Below are positions 63,733 through 64,000 of a stretch of DNA of 64,000 nucleotides, piece by piece. The stretch's first letter is position 1. Each line of letters begins with the position of its first letter. The position numbers were made by a program, and so were the translations under genes. The DNA lies in assembly GCA_947591245.1 (NCBI GenBank), contig CANQCY010000005.1:1-64000 (forward strand), written 5' to 3'. The notes under the pieces are model-generated. The model was not told the DNA's origin, did no database searches, and saw only the letters and a list, made by a program, of their open reading frames with translations. The stretch comes from an uncultured Lachnospiraceae bacterium (lineage in GTDB: Bacteria > Bacillota > Clostridia > Lachnospirales > Lachnospiraceae).

Positions 63733-64000
63733 TTAATATAATTCCCGCACCTCAGGCGTATATTCATTGGCCGCCTGATATACAATAAGCGGCTTTTCTA
63801 CCGTTATATGCGGATTTCCCCCTCTTACGCCCTCAATCAATACCATATTGGGCTCCCTGTCCGCAAACGGATAAACCAGACGCATTCGCTTTGGTTCCAA
63901 TTTATACCGGGTCATCGTATTCATAATCTCACTCAGGCGAAACGGACGGTGTACCATGAAAAAGCGCCCGCCCGGCTTCAGAAGCATGGCGCTCTCGCGC
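63733..64000 (-). CDS. C-terminal part of a tRNA(Val) adenine-N6 methyltransferase-like protein
   Basis: The last 88 codons of a gene running off the right edge. LLKPGGRFFMVHRPFRLSEIMNTM and LEPKRMRLVYPFADREPNMVLIEGVRGG are the C-terminal half of a Rossmann SAM methyltransferase of the TrmN6/YfiC type, which modifies A37 of tRNA1-Val. The NPPY motif that would fix the call is outside the window. Its neighbour rsmI is the usual partner in Firmicutes. Confidence 0.8.
   Translation of the reverse strand, partial: RESAMLLKPGGRFFMVHRPFRLSEIMNTMTRYKLEPKRMRLVYPFADREPNMVLIEGVRGGNPHITVEKPLIVYQAANEYTPEVRELY

Overview
The window reads as a chromosomal segment of an anaerobic, spore-forming, low-to-mid GC Firmicute, most likely of the Lachnospiraceae. 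The grounds are the cotJABC spore-coat operon, a YtaF-type membrane protein, reverse rubrerythrin beside a PerR-like Fur protein, glycogen genes, GH10 xylanase, DUF5716/DUF5717-like proteins, and strong Shine-Dalgarno sites throughout. Most genes are on the minus strand and are tightly packed. I saw no rRNA, tRNA, CRISPR array or intact insertion sequence.

Layout. 1-6950: a Pel-like exopolysaccharide operon read leftwards and cut by the window edge. It has a PqqD-like small protein, an SDR-PelD fusion with a c-di-GMP I-site motif, a PelE-like TPR protein, a large GT-C-like membrane protein and a DUF2194 protein. 6990-10150: GT2 glycosyltransferase, small membrane protein, PHP phosphoesterase, ThiE. 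10190-18090: a five-gene operon of unknown function (membrane protein, 1176-residue DUF5717-like protein, divergent Hsp70-like DUF5716-type protein, helical-repeat protein, coiled-coil membrane protein), with its own promoter. 18200-25550: YtaF-like protein, Ca2+ P-type ATPase, Gph, a Ser/Thr kinase paired with a possible PP2C-like protein, and SerRS. 25640-31350: a MarR-controlled operon of a heterodimeric ABC exporter plus a DUF4038-type glycosidase. 31430-35740: GlgA, a NitT/TauT-type ABC pair lacking a binding protein, and D-lactate dehydrogenase. 35740-45050: a housekeeping operon (DUF1015, YesL, GlgB, M16C peptidase, Era, small YqzL-like protein, RecO).

45720-46510 is a small AT-richer accessory island. 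It holds inverted repeats, an orphan small gene, and an XRE regulator broken by one nonsense codon. 46590-48880: oxidative-stress genes (rbr, perR) and cotJABC. 48990-57600: a hybrid histidine kinase, CIRCE-controlled clpB, a secreted GH10 xylanase, and a pair of overlapping Met-rich/helical ORFs. 57730-64000: luxS, ilvE, an acyl-CoA synthetase behind a perfect palindromic operator, a NusG-II/Gx membrane pair, an AbrB regulator, rsmI and a truncated methyltransferase.

The two regions most likely to hold undescribed biology are the Hsp70-like/DUF5717 operon and the Pel operon with its PqqD-like head gene. All family names are assigned from recognised motifs; no database search was run.
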